Positions 5,268 through 6,533 of a stretch of 6,533 nucleotides of DNA are shown piece by piece. The notes under the pieces were generated by a model. The model had not been told where the DNA came from, ran no database searches, and saw only the letters and a program-made list of their open reading frames with translations. The position numbers and the translations under genes are program-made. Origin of the DNA: Syntrophaceae bacterium UBA3084 (lineage in GTDB: Bacteria; Desulfobacterota; Syntrophia; Syntrophales; UBA6807); NCBI GenBank assembly GCA_002367335.1, contig DFBI01000144.1, positions 1-6,533 on the forward strand, in the 5' to 3' direction. How positions within the stretch are numbered: the first letter of the stretch is position 1; every line of letters begins with the position of its first letter.

Positions 5268-6452
5268 ATGAATTTATTTACTGGAAAGAACAACATTCTC
5301 ATTACCTGTCCCAAGGGTATTTCTCCTTATTTAGGAGAAGAAATCACTTCACTGGGTTTTCCCGTTTTGTCAGAACTTGTTGCGGGCATAGAAACGGAGG
5401 GAACCCTTGAGGACACGATGAAAATCAACCTGTTTATCCGCACAGGACATCGTGTCTTATTTCTTATTAAAGAATTCACGGCAAAACATCCTGACGAACT
5501 CTACAAAAATATACTTATGATCTCATGGGAAGATTATATTCAGAAGGATGGCTATATCTGCATTACTTCTTCTGTTGACAACCCGACTATAAAGGATCCA
5601 CGCTTCGCCAGCTTAAAATGCAAGGATGCTGTTGTTGACAGGTTTTATAAAAAGTTCGGCTGCAGACCCGATTCCGGTTCTCGAAGAAACAGAACTGTCA
5701 TCCATCTTTTCTGGCAAAAAGATATATGTCTTGTTTATCTTGACACATCCGGCGAACCCCTGTCTCGACATGGATACAGGAAAATTCCCTTGAAAGCTCC
5801 CATGCAGGAAACACTCGCAGCAGCTACAATACTGGCAGCCCGCTGGAATGGTAAAGAAAATTTCATAAACCCTATGTGCGGAAGCGGAACGCTGGCTATC
5901 GAGGCCACATTGATTGCCCTTGAAAAACCTCCCGGACTTTTGAGAAATAATTTCGGATTTATGCATATTAAAGGATTTAACAAATCAGTTTGGAAGGAAT
6001 TGCGAAATTATGCAAACAGGAAAACAAGAAAAGCGCCGGAAGGAAAAATTATCGCCACAGACATAAGTGCTGATGCGGTTGATGCCGCGAGAAAGAATGC
6101 TGCAACGGCAGGTGTTGAACATCTGATTGAGTTTCACACATGTAATTTCTCCGATACTCCCATTCCACCCGGTACCGGTCTGGTTATGCTAAATCCTGAG
6201 TATGGCGAAAGAATGGGAAGGGTTGAAGAACTGAAAAAAACCTATAAACAAATCGGTGATTTTTTTAAAGAAAAGTGTAAAGGGTATCAGGGATACATCT
6301 TCACAGGCAACCTTGAACTGTCAAAATACGTTGGGCTAAAAACCAAAAGGCGGACTATTTTTTTTAACAGTAATATCGAATGCAGGCTCCTTGAGTACGA
6401 TCTGTACGAAGGAAGCAAAAAATCCGTAAAAAATCCCGCCGCCAAAAAATAA
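5268..6452 (+). CDS. THUMP-domain 23S rRNA guanine-N2 methyltransferase-like protein
   Basis: A 394-residue cytoplasmic SAM-dependent RNA methyltransferase of the RlmL N-terminal-half / YpsC class. Residues about 1-65 form the N-terminal ferredoxin-like part and about 66-160 the THUMP RNA-binding domain. The region around 163-178 (EPLSRHGYRKIPLKAP) is the family linker into the catalytic domain. The Rossmann-fold methyltransferase shows SAM motif I NPMCGSGTLAIEA (201-213), the acidic end of strand 2 in ATDIS (263-267), and motif IV NPEYGER (309-315). RlmL uses this fold to make m2G2445 in 23S rRNA. Here only one methyltransferase domain is present, without the fused RlmK half. Motif I has Met where Phe is usual (DPFCGSGT), and motif IV has Glu in place of the second Pro of NPPY. 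The rest, including FTGNLEL and the CRLLEYDLY ending, looks intact. The ATG fits the family N-terminus (FTGKNNILITCPKGI), but no Shine-Dalgarno is evident. A Lys-rich tail ends the protein. The exact target base is not shown by sequence. Confidence 0.88.
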   Translation: MNLFTGKNNILITCPKGISPYLGEEITSLGFPVLSELVAGIETEGTLEDTMKINLFIRTGHRVLFLIKEFTAKHPDELYKNILMISWEDYIQKDGYICITSSVDNPTIKDPRFASLKCKDAVVDRFYKKFGCRPDSGSRRNRTVIHLFWQKDICLVYLDTSGEPLSRHGYRKIPLKAPMQETLAAATILAARWNGKENFINPMCGSGTLAIEATLIALEKPPGLLRNNFGFMHIKGFNKSVWKELRNYANRKTRKAPEGKIIATDISADAVDAARKNAATAGVEHLIEFHTCNFSDTPIPPGTGLVMLNPEYGERMGRVEELKKTYKQIGDFFKEKCKGYQGYIFTGNLELSKYVGLKTKRRTIFFNSNIECRLLEYDLYEGSKKSVKNPAAKK

Positions 6453-6514
6453 ACATATCACATCAAATAATCTGACAGACAGCTAATCAGAGATCAGGAT
6501 AAAAGAGTATCAGC

Positions 6515-6533
6515 CCTTAGCCTTGAGCCTTGA
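6515..6533. repeat. CCTTGAG heptamer repeat, cut by the window edge
   Basis: CCTTAG, CCTTGAG and CCTTGA follow one another at 6515-6533, a 7-base period that runs off the end of the window. The rest of the tail after the methyltransferase stop (6453-6514) shows no gene and no terminator. Confidence 0.4.

Overview
The window reads as a chromosomal segment of a Gram-negative anaerobe, most likely a Desulfobacterota (deltaproteobacterial) lineage. This is inferred from gene content: an EF-G of the second, mitochondrial-EFG2-like type, a phenylacetate-CoA ligase grouped with a double-ACT protein, and intergenic spaces filled with palindromic repeats. No rRNA, tRNA or CRISPR array is visible.

Layout. 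Positions 1-135 hold the last 44 codons of a GerMN-domain protein, cut by the window edge. A 77-base spacer leads to an EF-G gene (213-2249, +). Converging on it is a minus-strand cluster. Its promoter-proximal gene is a phenylacetate-CoA ligase (4940-3642). It is followed by a two-ACT-domain protein (3221-2766) and a small protein built of two HTH-like Cys-containing repeats (2757-2320). The last two genes are 8 bases apart, and the Shine-Dalgarno of the second overlaps the stop codon of the first. Diverging from the ligase is a THUMP-domain rRNA methyltransferase gene (5268-6452, +).

Intergenic DNA is the unusual part. The 420 bases between the ligase and ACT genes hold several palindromic or tandem elements. 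One is a 187-base MITE-like unit with 17-base terminal inverted repeats (15/17 matching) that ends three bases before the ligase stop codon. The 327-base divergent region holds a plausible sigma70 promoter overlapped by a perfect 7-base inverted repeat, and a larger palindromic element. Short heptamer-periodic repeats occur at 2300-2323 and at the right edge.

How the genes relate. EF-G2 and the methyltransferase serve the translation apparatus. The ligase, ACT and HTH-like genes look like an aryl-acid activation unit with an amino-acid or aryl-acid sensing arm. Ligase-ACT adjacency is known from other anaerobes; the regulatory role of the third gene is inference.
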